Of a stretch of 37,993 nt of DNA, positions 1-7,716 are shown piece by piece. Position 1 is the stretch's first letter, and the number at the start of each line of letters is the position of its first letter. Source of the stretch: CALCKU01 sp964571595 (GTDB taxonomy: Bacteria; Pseudomonadota; Alphaproteobacteria; Caulobacterales; Maricaulaceae); the NCBI GenBank assembly GCA_964571595.1, contig CAZNCJ010000019.1, forward strand, positions 1 to 37,993. The letters are read 5' to 3'. The notes under the pieces are model-generated. The model saw nothing but the letters and a program-made list of their open reading frames with translations. It was not told the DNA's origin and made no database searches. Made by a program: the position numbers and the translations under genes.

Positions 1-36
1 CATGTCGGCAATATTGTCGTAACAATGGACGGTTAG
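1..36 (+). CDS. C-terminal tail of an upstream gene, possibly a medium-chain dehydrogenase
   Basis: One frame stays open from the window edge to a TAG stop at 34-36 and encodes the last 11 residues HVGNIVVTMDG. The pattern His-x-Gly-(Lys/Asn)-Ile-Val-Val resembles the extreme C-terminus of zinc-type or quinone-oxidoreductase-type medium-chain dehydrogenases. Eleven residues are too few to assign a family. The stop lies 14 bases before the next ATG, so this gene is probably the preceding member of the same operon. Confidence 0.4.
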   Translation, partial: HVGNIVVTMDG

Positions 37-50
37 GTGAGAAAACTGAG

Positions 51-1163
51 ATGAAAATAACACGCATTTCCATATATAAAAAAGCTCTGACTTATGTAGG
101 TGGGACATATGTATGGGGGGCAGGTAATGTAATTGATACGGCGATGAGCACAATTGTTGTGATTGATACGGATGCGGGAATTTCTGGAGTTGGAAAATTT
201 TGTCCATGTGGCGAAAATTATATGTGGGCCCATTCTGTCGGGGTTGAGGCCGCCGCGAAACTTATCGCGCCGAAATTACTTGGCGAGGATCCCAGACAGG
301 TCGGATATATCGAACGCCTTATGGATAATATAATTGGCGGCCATGGTTATGCTAAAGCACCCTTTGATGCTGCATGTTGGGATATTTTGGGCAAAGCCTC
401 AGATCAACCCGTCTGGATGTTAATGGGCGGAAGGCTTACGGATGGAGCCCCGCTCTACCAGGTTGCGCCTCAGAAAAGGACAGAGGAAACCATGCGGGAT
501 TTAGACGCTTTACGCCAAGAGGGCTATAGGCAATTTCAAGTCAAAGTGGGCTGTGATTGGTCAGCTGATATTGATCGTATTTTACAAACTGTTCCCTTAA
601 TTTCAAAAACTGAAACGGTTATTGCCGATGCCAATCAAGGCTGGCGTGTTGATCATGCTTTAAGAGTTGGGCGCGCCACGCGGCACTTAGATTATGTCAT
701 GGAACAGCCTTGTAAAACTTATGAAGAGTGTCAACAGGTCAGGCGTGCTGTGGATTTACCTATGGAACTTGACGAATGTGTGACGGATATGAAGATGGCA
801 CGCCGTATCGTAAATGATCACGGGGCTGATATTGTCTGTTTGAAAATATCGAATGTCGGGAGGCTTTCTAAAGCAAAACGCATACGTGATTTTCTCGTTG
901 ATAATCGTATGCCAGTTGTGTGCGAAGATAGTTGGGGTGGTGAAATAGTTACGGCTGCGCTTAGTCATCTCGCCACATCTACCCCGTCAGAATTTCTGTT
1001 TAATACAACTGATCTTGATAGTTATGTGAATGAAAGTACGGGCCAGTCTCATCATAAAAAAAGTGAAGGGAAACTTTACGCTCCAAACATAGCTGGTCTG
1101 GGAGTAAGCCCTGATTTCAAGAGCTTGGGGGCGCCAGTAGCAATTTACGGAAATGTCTCATGA
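51..1163 (+). CDS. Enolase-superfamily enzyme, MLE subgroup (racemase/epimerase/dehydratase), paralogue 1
   Basis: A 370-residue mandelate racemase/muconate lactonizing family protein with an N-terminal capping domain and a C-terminal barrel. Expected active-site residues are visible: Lys165 in QVKVG at the end of barrel strand 2, metal ligands Asp193 (IADANQ), Glu218 (MEQPC) and Asp241/Glu242 (ELDEC), and Lys265 (CLKIS) on strand 6. A Lys/Lys pair is typical of MLE-subgroup racemases, epimerases and syn-dehydratases, including those acting on proline betaines and hydroxyprolines. After strand 7 it carries an acidic-aromatic CEDSWGG segment (292-297) absent from its neighbour. It overlaps the next gene by ATGA. 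Its codon use is visibly more AT-rich than the following genes. The substrate cannot be read from the sequence; an N-methylated or cyclic amino acid is an inference from the demethylating enzymes downstream. Confidence 0.88.
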   Translation: MKITRISIYKKALTYVGGTYVWGAGNVIDTAMSTIVVIDTDAGISGVGKFCPCGENYMWAHSVGVEAAAKLIAPKLLGEDPRQVGYIERLMDNIIGGHGYAKAPFDAACWDILGKASDQPVWMLMGGRLTDGAPLYQVAPQKRTEETMRDLDALRQEGYRQFQVKVGCDWSADIDRILQTVPLISKTETVIADANQGWRVDHALRVGRATRHLDYVMEQPCKTYEECQQVRRAVDLPMELDECVTDMKMARRIVNDHGADIVCLKISNVGRLSKAKRIRDFLVDNRMPVVCEDSWGGEIVTAALSHLATSTPSEFLFNTTDLDSYVNESTGQSHHKKSEGKLYAPNIAGLGVSPDFKSLGAPVAIYGNVS

Positions 1164-2266
1164 AGATCACCAAAATATCGGTTTTTCAAAAAGACCTGCC
1201 TCTAAGCCAGCCTTATTTCCTCTCCGGCGGGCGGCTGCGATATGACGTGCTGGATGCCACCTTTGTTAAGATAGAAACTGATACGGGCCTGATGGGTTGG
1301 GGCGAGGGCACGCCTTGGGGGCATACTTATGTGCCTGCCCACGGGCCGGGCATTCGGGCAGGGATTGAGACAATGGCGTCTTTTATTCTCGGTCTGGACC
1401 CGCGGCAGACCCTTGAAATTGAACGGGCCATGGATATGGCTCTGCCGGGCCATCTTTACGCCAAGGCGCCGATTGATCTGGCCTGTTGGGATATTAAAGC
1501 CAAAGCGGCTGACACATCTATTGCAGATATGATGGGGGGCAGGCGAGAAACGGGCACACGGATTATGTCTTCTGTCTCATCTGGGAAACCGGATTATATG
1601 TTTGATATTATCAAATCATACCGGGCCATAGGGTATAGGGGCCACTCTGTAAAAGTCGGGGCGGATGTCGAAAAGGATATTGAGCGCATCCGGTTTTTAG
1701 AAGAGAAACGCTTGCCGGATGAGCGGATATTATATGATGTCAATCGGGCTTGGAGCCGGCGCGAGGCCGCCCTTGTGATGAATGCGACATCGGATTTGGG
1801 CGTAACTTTTGAGCAGCCTTGCGAAACGTTGGATGATATCGCCGCTCTGCGCGGGATTACATCAGCACCCATCAGTGTTGACGAAACCCTTGTGACCTTG
1901 CGTGATGCCGCCCGTATAGCCCGAGACGGTCTGGCAGAAGTTTTCGGGATTAAACTTAACCGTGTCGGGGGGTTAACGAAGGCGGCGCGCATGCGCGATA
2001 TCGCACTAGAACATGGTATCCAGATTTATGTCATGGCGACGGGCGGCTCGGTTCTGGCCGATACGGAAGCCGCCATCTTAGCCTCAACCATACCAGAGCA
2101 TATGTGTCTGGGCACATGGGCCTGCCAAGATATGCTTACGATTGATGTGGCACCAAATTCTGGTGCGCGCAATCAAGCAGGCGAATTGTTTGTGGCGGAT
2201 GTGCCCGGCCACGGGGTAGAGATTGATGAGGCCGTACTCGGTGCGCCTCTCGCTATATATGAATGA
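1160..2266 (+). CDS. Enolase-superfamily enzyme, MLE subgroup, paralogue 2
   Basis: A 368-residue paralogue of the preceding gene; the two appear to align without gaps through about residue 280. Catalytic and metal residues occupy the same numbers: Lys165 (SVKVG), Asp193 (YDVNRAW), Glu218 (FEQPC), Asp241/Glu242 (SVDET) and Lys265 (GIKLN). The barrel end differs: where paralogue 1 has CEDSWGG, this one has VMATGGS (291-297). The capping-domain loop near residues 50-62 (GTPWGHTYVPAHG) also differs, so the two probably bind different substrates or do successive steps. The ATG lies inside the end of the previous gene (ATGA overlap), implying translational coupling. Family membership is firm; the reaction (epimerisation, racemisation or dehydration) is open. 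Confidence 0.88.
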   Translation: MKITKISVFQKDLPLSQPYFLSGGRLRYDVLDATFVKIETDTGLMGWGEGTPWGHTYVPAHGPGIRAGIETMASFILGLDPRQTLEIERAMDMALPGHLYAKAPIDLACWDIKAKAADTSIADMMGGRRETGTRIMSSVSSGKPDYMFDIIKSYRAIGYRGHSVKVGADVEKDIERIRFLEEKRLPDERILYDVNRAWSRREAALVMNATSDLGVTFEQPCETLDDIAALRGITSAPISVDETLVTLRDAARIARDGLAEVFGIKLNRVGGLTKAARMRDIALEHGIQIYVMATGGSVLADTEAAILASTIPEHMCLGTWACQDMLTIDVAPNSGARNQAGELFVADVPGHGVEIDEAVLGAPLAIYE

Positions 2267-2272
2267 GGTTAT

Positions 2273-3523
2273 ATGACTGATTGGCATATACGCGCACAGG
2301 CCGTTTTACCGGCAGGAGGTTTTGGAAATTTCGACCCTTCAGTGATGATTGAGCGCGGCCAAGGTTCGCGCGTCTGGGACGTGGAAGGGCGTGAATATAT
2401 CGACTATTTAATCGGCTCTGGCCCGATGCTATTGGGCCATGCCCATCCAGAGGTGACAGAGGTGGTCAGACAGCAGCTCTCATATGGGAGCACGTTTTTT
2501 GCCACCAATCCAATAGGTGTCGAGCTGGCCGAAGTTATTTGCGGGGCACTGCCTTGTGCGCAAAAATTACGATATGTCTCAACGGGCGGTGAGGCCGATA
2601 TGTTTGCCATGCGTCTGGCCCGCGCCTTTACGGGACGTGAGAAAATCGTCAAATTTGAGGGCGGCTATCACGGCATGTCAGCCGAAGCCCAGATGAGTTT
2701 GAAACCCCAAAGGCTTGTCAATTTTCCGCGCCCGGAACCTGACTCGGCGGGTATTGTTTCTGCCGTAAGAGAGGGCGTCTTGGTCGCCCCTTATAATGAT
2801 GAGATGTTTTTGCAATCATTGCTAAAAGAGCATGGCTCGCAAATCGCCGCGATTATTGTCGAACCTTTGCAGCGTATTATTCCGCCTGCGCCGGGATTTC
2901 TTGAAGCCTTGCGTGCTCATTGCGACGCGCATGGGATTGTTTTGATATTTGACGAAGTCGTCACAGGGTTTCGCTTTGCTTGGGGCGGGGCGCAAGAAAA
3001 ATACGGAGTTGTACCAGACCTCTGCACGCTCGGTAAAACAATAGGCGGGGGCTTTCCTCTGGCTGCGATAGCGGGGCGTGCAGATATAATGGATTTGTTT
3101 GACCGCGATAAAGCCGGTGAGCGCGGCCTCATGCAAGTGGGAACTTTATCCGGCAATCCGGTTGCCGCTATTGCGGGCCTCAAGACGTTGGAAATCCTGT
3201 CCCGCAATGGTCAATATGACCGCTTGCGTGAAATAGGAAAAACACTTCAGCAGGCGATTGGCACAGCGCTCACCCAGCGCGGTATAGACCATCAGATTAT
3301 CGGCGATCTGACCTTATTTGATGTTGTGTTTTCAGAAGCGCCGATGCGTGATTACAGAGATATGAAAGGCGCAGATGCACAGCGTAAAGCCAAGTTTAAT
3401 GCGGCCTTGCGTGAAAAGACTATCTTAAAGCCAGCAGGTAAAATTTACCCTCATCTCGCTCTTAGCTCAGAGGATATCGATCAAACGATAGAGGCTATAA
3501 ATTATGCTGCCCAAGTTTTATAA
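2273..3523 (+). CDS. Class-III PLP-dependent aminotransferase (HemL-like)
   Basis: A 416-residue fold-type I PLP enzyme of aminotransferase class III, closest in pattern to glutamate-1-semialdehyde aminomutase. Visible features are the substrate/PLP loop STGGEADMFAMR (103-114), the PLP-pyridine Asp227 in FDEVVTGFR, the Schiff-base Lys255 in LGKTIGGGFP, and GTLSGNP (290-296). It starts six bases after the upstream stop, so it belongs to the same transcript as the two enolase-superfamily genes. That context argues against a role in haem synthesis and for amino transfer or aminomutation within a catabolic pathway. Related class-III enzymes often accompany amino acid and betaine degradation genes. 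The exact amino donor and acceptor are unknown. Confidence 0.85.
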   Translation: MTDWHIRAQAVLPAGGFGNFDPSVMIERGQGSRVWDVEGREYIDYLIGSGPMLLGHAHPEVTEVVRQQLSYGSTFFATNPIGVELAEVICGALPCAQKLRYVSTGGEADMFAMRLARAFTGREKIVKFEGGYHGMSAEAQMSLKPQRLVNFPRPEPDSAGIVSAVREGVLVAPYNDEMFLQSLLKEHGSQIAAIIVEPLQRIIPPAPGFLEALRAHCDAHGIVLIFDEVVTGFRFAWGGAQEKYGVVPDLCTLGKTIGGGFPLAAIAGRADIMDLFDRDKAGERGLMQVGTLSGNPVAAIAGLKTLEILSRNGQYDRLREIGKTLQQAIGTALTQRGIDHQIIGDLTLFDVVFSEAPMRDYRDMKGADAQRKAKFNAALREKTILKPAGKIYPHLALSSEDIDQTIEAINYAAQVL

Positions 3524-3658
3524 ATCAGGCCTCTCATTAGATAACATCATTAGCTTTTTGGTTTGTATGATTAATACACCTAATATCCTTGCAGGGCGTT
3601 TGACCTAAAACTCTATACATAATAAGCCAATATAATTGTAGATTATGTGGTGTTGATC

Positions 3659-6106
3659 ATGAGTGAAGTGCAAAAAACGGCAAAAGTAGTAATTATTGGC
3701 GGGGGTGTTGTCGGTGTCTCTACCTTATACCATCTTGTAAAAAAGGGCTGGTCGGATTGTGTTCTCTTTGAGCGCAAAGAGCTTACATCTGGGTCGACAT
3801 GGCACGCAGCAGGCCTTTTGCCGCTCTTTAATATGAGCTATTCGGTTGGCCAATTACATAAATATTCGGTCGAGCTTTATAAAAGCCTTGAAGCTGAAAC
3901 GGGCCAAGATGTGGGGATACGCACAGTTTCCAATATTCGTCTGGCCACAAATCAAGACCGTATGGACGAATATCACCAATATGCAGGCGTCGCCCAGACC
4001 ATTGGGGTTCAGGTGGATTTCCTGACTCCCGAAGAGGTTGTAGAGATATGGCCACTGGCTAAAAAAGACGGTCTTATCGGGGCTATACGTCACCCAGAAG
4101 ATGGTTATGTGCAACCCGCAGACCTCACACAGGCCTTAGCGATTGGCGCGCGCGCCGGGGGCGGTAAAATCCACCGCAATACGAGCGTCATTGCTATTGA
4201 GCAGCTCGAGGATGAGCGCTGGAAAATCACCACAGATAAAGGCGAGGTCATTGCCGAACATGTCGTGTCTTGTACCGGCTCATTTGCGCGTAAAACTGGT
4301 GATATGATCGGGCTGGATATTCCTGTTGTGCCCGTTGAGCACCAATATATCGTAACCGAGTCCCATCCTGATATCGTCAAGCGCCGCGAGGAAGGCCTAC
4401 CGGAACTTGGCGTATTGCGCGAGTCTGACGGCTCTTGGTATATGCGCGAAGAAGCCGGCGGTCTGATACTCGGCCCCTATGAGCACGGCGCACCTGCCTG
4501 TTATATTGACGGGCCGGATGATAATTCCGAATATGAATTGTTCCAAGAAGATATAGACAGGCTCATGCCCCATATTGAGAGCGCGATAAACCGCGTTCCG
4601 GTTTTTGAAGATCTGGGTATTAAGAAAGTCTATAACGGGGCCATTGCCTATACGCCCGATGGTAATCCTATTGTCGGGCCAGCTTGGGATAAGACGAATT
4701 TCTGGCTCAATGAAGGCCATAGTTTCGGCATAACGGCGGCAGGCGGGGCGGGCTGGCAGCTGGCTGAATGGATTGTCGAAGGCGAACCGACTGTTGATAT
4801 GACGGGTGTTGATCCCAGACGTTTCGGGCCTTATGCGACCAAGTCCTATCTTATCGAGAAAAATGAAGAGGCTTATGCCGATGTCTTTACGGTGCACTAT
4901 CCCGACGAAGAACGCGCAGCCGCCCGTCCTTTGCGAACTGCGCCTTGTTATGACCGCTTAAAAGCGCGTGGCGCGGTCTTTGGTCAGCTCTTTGGCTGGG
5001 AGCGGGCCAATTGGTTTGCCCCCGAAGGTGTGGCCCAAGAAGATGATTGGTCCTTTAGGCGCTCAAGCTATTTTGAACATGTCGGAAATGAGTGTAAAAA
5101 TGTAGCCGAAAATGTTGGCGTGCTGGATATGACGGCATTTGCGAAATGTCGCGTTGAAGGCCCTGGCGCTTTGAAGTTCCTCAATAAAATATTTGCCCAG
5201 AAAATGCCTGTCAGTCATGGACGTTTGTCACTTTGTCACGGTCTGACAGAAAAGGGCGGTGTCCATTCTGAATTTACGATACAGCGCGAAAGCAAGCAGA
5301 GCTTTTACATGGTCTCAGCTGGCGCGTTACACCGTGTCGATCATGACTGGCTCAAAAAGGCCATGCCCAAAGACGGGTCCGTGCAATTTACCGACCTCAC
5401 AAACTCTATGGGTGTTCTGGTTGTGGCCGGGCCAAAATCGCGGGATTTATTACAGCCGATAACGGGCGCTGATCTTTCTAACGAAAACTTCCCGTGGCTT
5501 ACAGGCCGTGAAACCTATGTCGGTCATGCACCTGTGAAATTATTACGTGTTAATTTCGTCGGCGAACTGGGATGGGAAATCCACCATCCGATTGAATATC
5601 AAAACCATATTTTTGATGCGCTTTTTAAAGACGGTGATAAATACGGCCTCAAGCCTTTTGGTATTCGGGCGATGAACAGTCTGCGTCTTGAGAAATCCTA
5701 CCGCCTGATGGGGACAGAAATGTCCATAGAATATGCAGCTTACGAATCTGGTCTGCGGCGTTTTGTAAATCTGAAAAAGAAAAACGGCTTTGTCGGGAAA
5801 GAGGCTTTGTTGGCGTGGGAAAAACGCGGTTTTGACAATGCTTTCGTCACGCTTGAAGTCAAAAATGTTGATGATGCCGACGTCATCGGCAATAATCCGA
5901 TCTATAAGGATGGCAAGGTTATTGGTCGCGCCACTGGGGGTGGCTATGGCTGGCGGATGCAAACCTCGCTCGCCCTTGGTATGGTACGCCCAGAACATTC
6001 CGAAATTGGAACGGAACTTGAGATTGAAATATTAGGTAAACGCTATAAATGTATTGTCCTTGAAGACAGTCCTCACGACCCATCGAATGAAAAACTAAGG
6101 AGTTAG
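3659..6106 (+). CDS. Dimethylglycine/sarcosine dehydrogenase-type flavoprotein with GcvT domain
   Basis: An 815-residue protein. Residues about 8-400 form a DAO-type FAD domain: dinucleotide motif GGGVVG (14-19), then GSTWHAAG with His49, which in dimethylglycine and sarcosine dehydrogenases carries covalent FAD. From about residue 420 to the end is a GcvT/aminomethyltransferase-like domain that in this family receives formaldehyde-level carbon on tetrahydrofolate. The expected reaction is oxidative N-demethylation of a tertiary or secondary N-methyl amino acid, dimethylglycine being the default. An in-frame GTG lies at 3647, but I prefer ATG 3659 (MSEVQK). The 135-base gap before it holds no gene; a TATAAT at 3631-3636 has no matching -35. 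It is four bases upstream of soxB, so the two flavoenzymes probably work in sequence. Confidence 0.9.
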   Translation: MSEVQKTAKVVIIGGGVVGVSTLYHLVKKGWSDCVLFERKELTSGSTWHAAGLLPLFNMSYSVGQLHKYSVELYKSLEAETGQDVGIRTVSNIRLATNQDRMDEYHQYAGVAQTIGVQVDFLTPEEVVEIWPLAKKDGLIGAIRHPEDGYVQPADLTQALAIGARAGGGKIHRNTSVIAIEQLEDERWKITTDKGEVIAEHVVSCTGSFARKTGDMIGLDIPVVPVEHQYIVTESHPDIVKRREEGLPELGVLRESDGSWYMREEAGGLILGPYEHGAPACYIDGPDDNSEYELFQEDIDRLMPHIESAINRVPVFEDLGIKKVYNGAIAYTPDGNPIVGPAWDKTNFWLNEGHSFGITAAGGAGWQLAEWIVEGEPTVDMTGVDPRRFGPYATKSYLIEKNEEAYADVFTVHYPDEERAAARPLRTAPCYDRLKARGAVFGQLFGWERANWFAPEGVAQEDDWSFRRSSYFEHVGNECKNVAENVGVLDMTAFAKCRVEGPGALKFLNKIFAQKMPVSHGRLSLCHGLTEKGGVHSEFTIQRESKQSFYMVSAGALHRVDHDWLKKAMPKDGSVQFTDLTNSMGVLVVAGPKSRDLLQPITGADLSNENFPWLTGRETYVGHAPVKLLRVNFVGELGWEIHHPIEYQNHIFDALFKDGDKYGLKPFGIRAMNSLRLEKSYRLMGTEMSIEYAAYESGLRRFVNLKKKNGFVGKEALLAWEKRGFDNAFVTLEVKNVDDADVIGNNPIYKDGKVIGRATGGGYGWRMQTSLALGMVRPEHSEIGTELEIEILGKRYKCIVLEDSPHDPSNEKLRS

Positions 6107-6110
6107 GTGC

Positions 6111-7361
6111 GTGAAATATTCAGCAGCTAGCCTGTTTGCCAATGCCTTGTCAGGTCATAAAAAATGGCCTGTGCAATTCCCGGATAAAACCCAGAAAGCC
6201 TCATATGATGTTGTCATTGTGGGCGCTGGCGGGCACGGCTTGGGCGCGGCTTATTATCTGGCCAAACGCTACGGCATTACCAATGTTGCCGTTGTCGAAA
6301 AAGGCTGGCTAGGCGGGGGCAATACGGGACGCAATACGACAATTATTCGCTCTAATTATCTCTTTGACGAAAGTGCGGCGCTTTATGATCACGCCGTTGA
6401 TCTGTGGGACGGACTTGGCCAAGAGCTGAATTATAATCTGATGTTCTCAAAGCGCGGTGTCTTAATGCTGGCCCATAATGTTCATGACTTACAAAGTTTT
6501 CAGCGCCATGTTCATGCCAACCGCCTAAACGGGGTCGATAATAAATGGCTGAGCCCAGAGGAATGTAAAAAGTTTCTGCCCATTCTCGATATTTCGCAGA
6601 ACAGGCGCTATCCCGTTATGGGCGGGGCCTTGCAAATGCGGGCAGGCACAGCCCGCCATGATAGTGTGGCATGGGGCTATGCGCGCGCGGCCTCAAAGCT
6701 CGGCGTGGATATTATCCAGAACTGTATGGTCACGGGCATAAGACGCGGGCCGGACGGTGCGGTTCAAGGCGTTGATACCGAGAAAGGTTTTATCGGGGCG
6801 GGTAAAATTGGCGTCTCTGCGGCTGGTAACACCTCTGTTGTGATGGAGATGGCAGGGCTGCGTTTTCCGCTTGAGAGCTATCCGCTCCAAGCCCTTGTGT
6901 CAGAACCTGTAAAACCCGTCATGCCTTGTGTTGTGATGTCGAATGCCGTGCATGCCTATATTAGCCAATCAGATAAGGGCGAGCTGGTCATCGGGGCGGG
7001 GACGGATCAATATACGAGCTATTCCCAGCGCGGCGCCTTGCATTTGGTCGAACATAATCTGATGTCGATTTACGAGATTTTCCCATTATTCAAACGTATG
7101 CGTATGCTGCGTAATTGGGGCGGTGTGGTCGATGTAACGCCGGACCGTTCGCCTATTGTGGGTAAAACTCCCGTGCAGGGACTTTACGTGAATTGCGGTT
7201 GGGGGACTGGCGGTTTTAAAGCCACGCCGGGGGCGGCCAATATGCTGGCCTATACAATCGCGCATGACGCGCCTCATAAAATCAACGCACCCTTTAACCT
7301 CGACCGTTTTGTCGGTGGCCGTCTGATTGACGAAGCTGCGGCTGCGGCTGTGGCGCATTAG
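6111..7361 (+). CDS. soxB: Heterotetrameric sarcosine oxidase, beta subunit
   Basis: A 416-residue flavoprotein of the DAO family. The dinucleotide motif GAGGHGLGAAYYL (38-50) is followed by NTGRNTTIIRSNYL (71-84), characteristic of SoxB. His183 in TARHDSVAWGY matches the histidine that binds FMN covalently in characterised SoxB proteins. In the family, beta carries FAD and FMN and oxidises sarcosine. The start is a GTG four bases after the upstream stop; AAGGAG at the end of that gene is its ribosome binding site, so the two are probably translationally linked. The order soxB-D-A-G is the standard operon order. Confidence 0.96.
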   Translation: MKYSAASLFANALSGHKKWPVQFPDKTQKASYDVVIVGAGGHGLGAAYYLAKRYGITNVAVVEKGWLGGGNTGRNTTIIRSNYLFDESAALYDHAVDLWDGLGQELNYNLMFSKRGVLMLAHNVHDLQSFQRHVHANRLNGVDNKWLSPEECKKFLPILDISQNRRYPVMGGALQMRAGTARHDSVAWGYARAASKLGVDIIQNCMVTGIRRGPDGAVQGVDTEKGFIGAGKIGVSAAGNTSVVMEMAGLRFPLESYPLQALVSEPVKPVMPCVVMSNAVHAYISQSDKGELVIGAGTDQYTSYSQRGALHLVEHNLMSIYEIFPLFKRMRMLRNWGGVVDVTPDRSPIVGKTPVQGLYVNCGWGTGGFKATPGAANMLAYTIAHDAPHKINAPFNLDRFVGGRLIDEAAAAAVAH

Positions 7362-7371
7362 GAGAGGCTTT

Positions 7372-7716
7372 ATGTTGCAAATTCATTGTCCCTATTGCCA
7401 AGAAGACCGTCCAGAAATTGAATTTTCCTATGCAGGCGAGGCCCATATTGTACGCCCAAACCCGGAGCAGCAAGCCAGTATGAGTGATGAAGACTGGTCT
7501 CGCTTTATGTTTATCCGTGATAATGTGCGCGGAGAACATGCAGAGCGCTGGTGGCATAATGCGGGATGCAATATGTTTTTTAACGCTGTGCGTCATACTG
7601 TGAGCGATAAATTTGTCATGACCTATAAAATGGGACAGCCACGCCGCACGGCCAAACAAATTGCGGCTGCCAAAGCCAAAAAAGCGAAAGCTGAAAATGA
7701 GGCTTCAAATGGCTGA
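7372..7716 (+). CDS. soxD: Heterotetrameric sarcosine oxidase, delta subunit
   Basis: A 114-residue protein with the expected zinc ligands: Cys6 and Cys9 (HCPYC) and the His62-x3-Cys66 pair in WHNAGC. This is the zinc-binding delta subunit that helps hold the heterotetramer together. GGAGAGG upstream supports ATG 7372; the reading frame is open further upstream but overlaps soxB. The C-terminus carries a Lys/Ala-rich tail (about residues 90-110) that probably is unstructured. Its last codons overlap the soxA start. Confidence 0.95.
   Translation: MLQIHCPYCQEDRPEIEFSYAGEAHIVRPNPEQQASMSDEDWSRFMFIRDNVRGEHAERWWHNAGCNMFFNAVRHTVSDKFVMTYKMGQPRRTAKQIAAAKAKKAKAENEASNG

Noticed and set aside
2273..3523. 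hemL (glutamate-1-semialdehyde aminomutase) for the class-III PLP enzyme
   Set aside because: Shared motifs are general to class III, and the catabolic operon context does not fit haem synthesis.
3600..3636. TTGACC and TATAAT before the demethylase gene as a promoter
   Set aside because: They are 25 bases apart, too far for sigma-70; no other -35 fits the TATAAT.
4397..4897. A 166-residue antisense open frame inside the dimethylglycine-dehydrogenase-type gene
   Set aside because: No ribosome binding site or motif; the sense strand is clearly coding.
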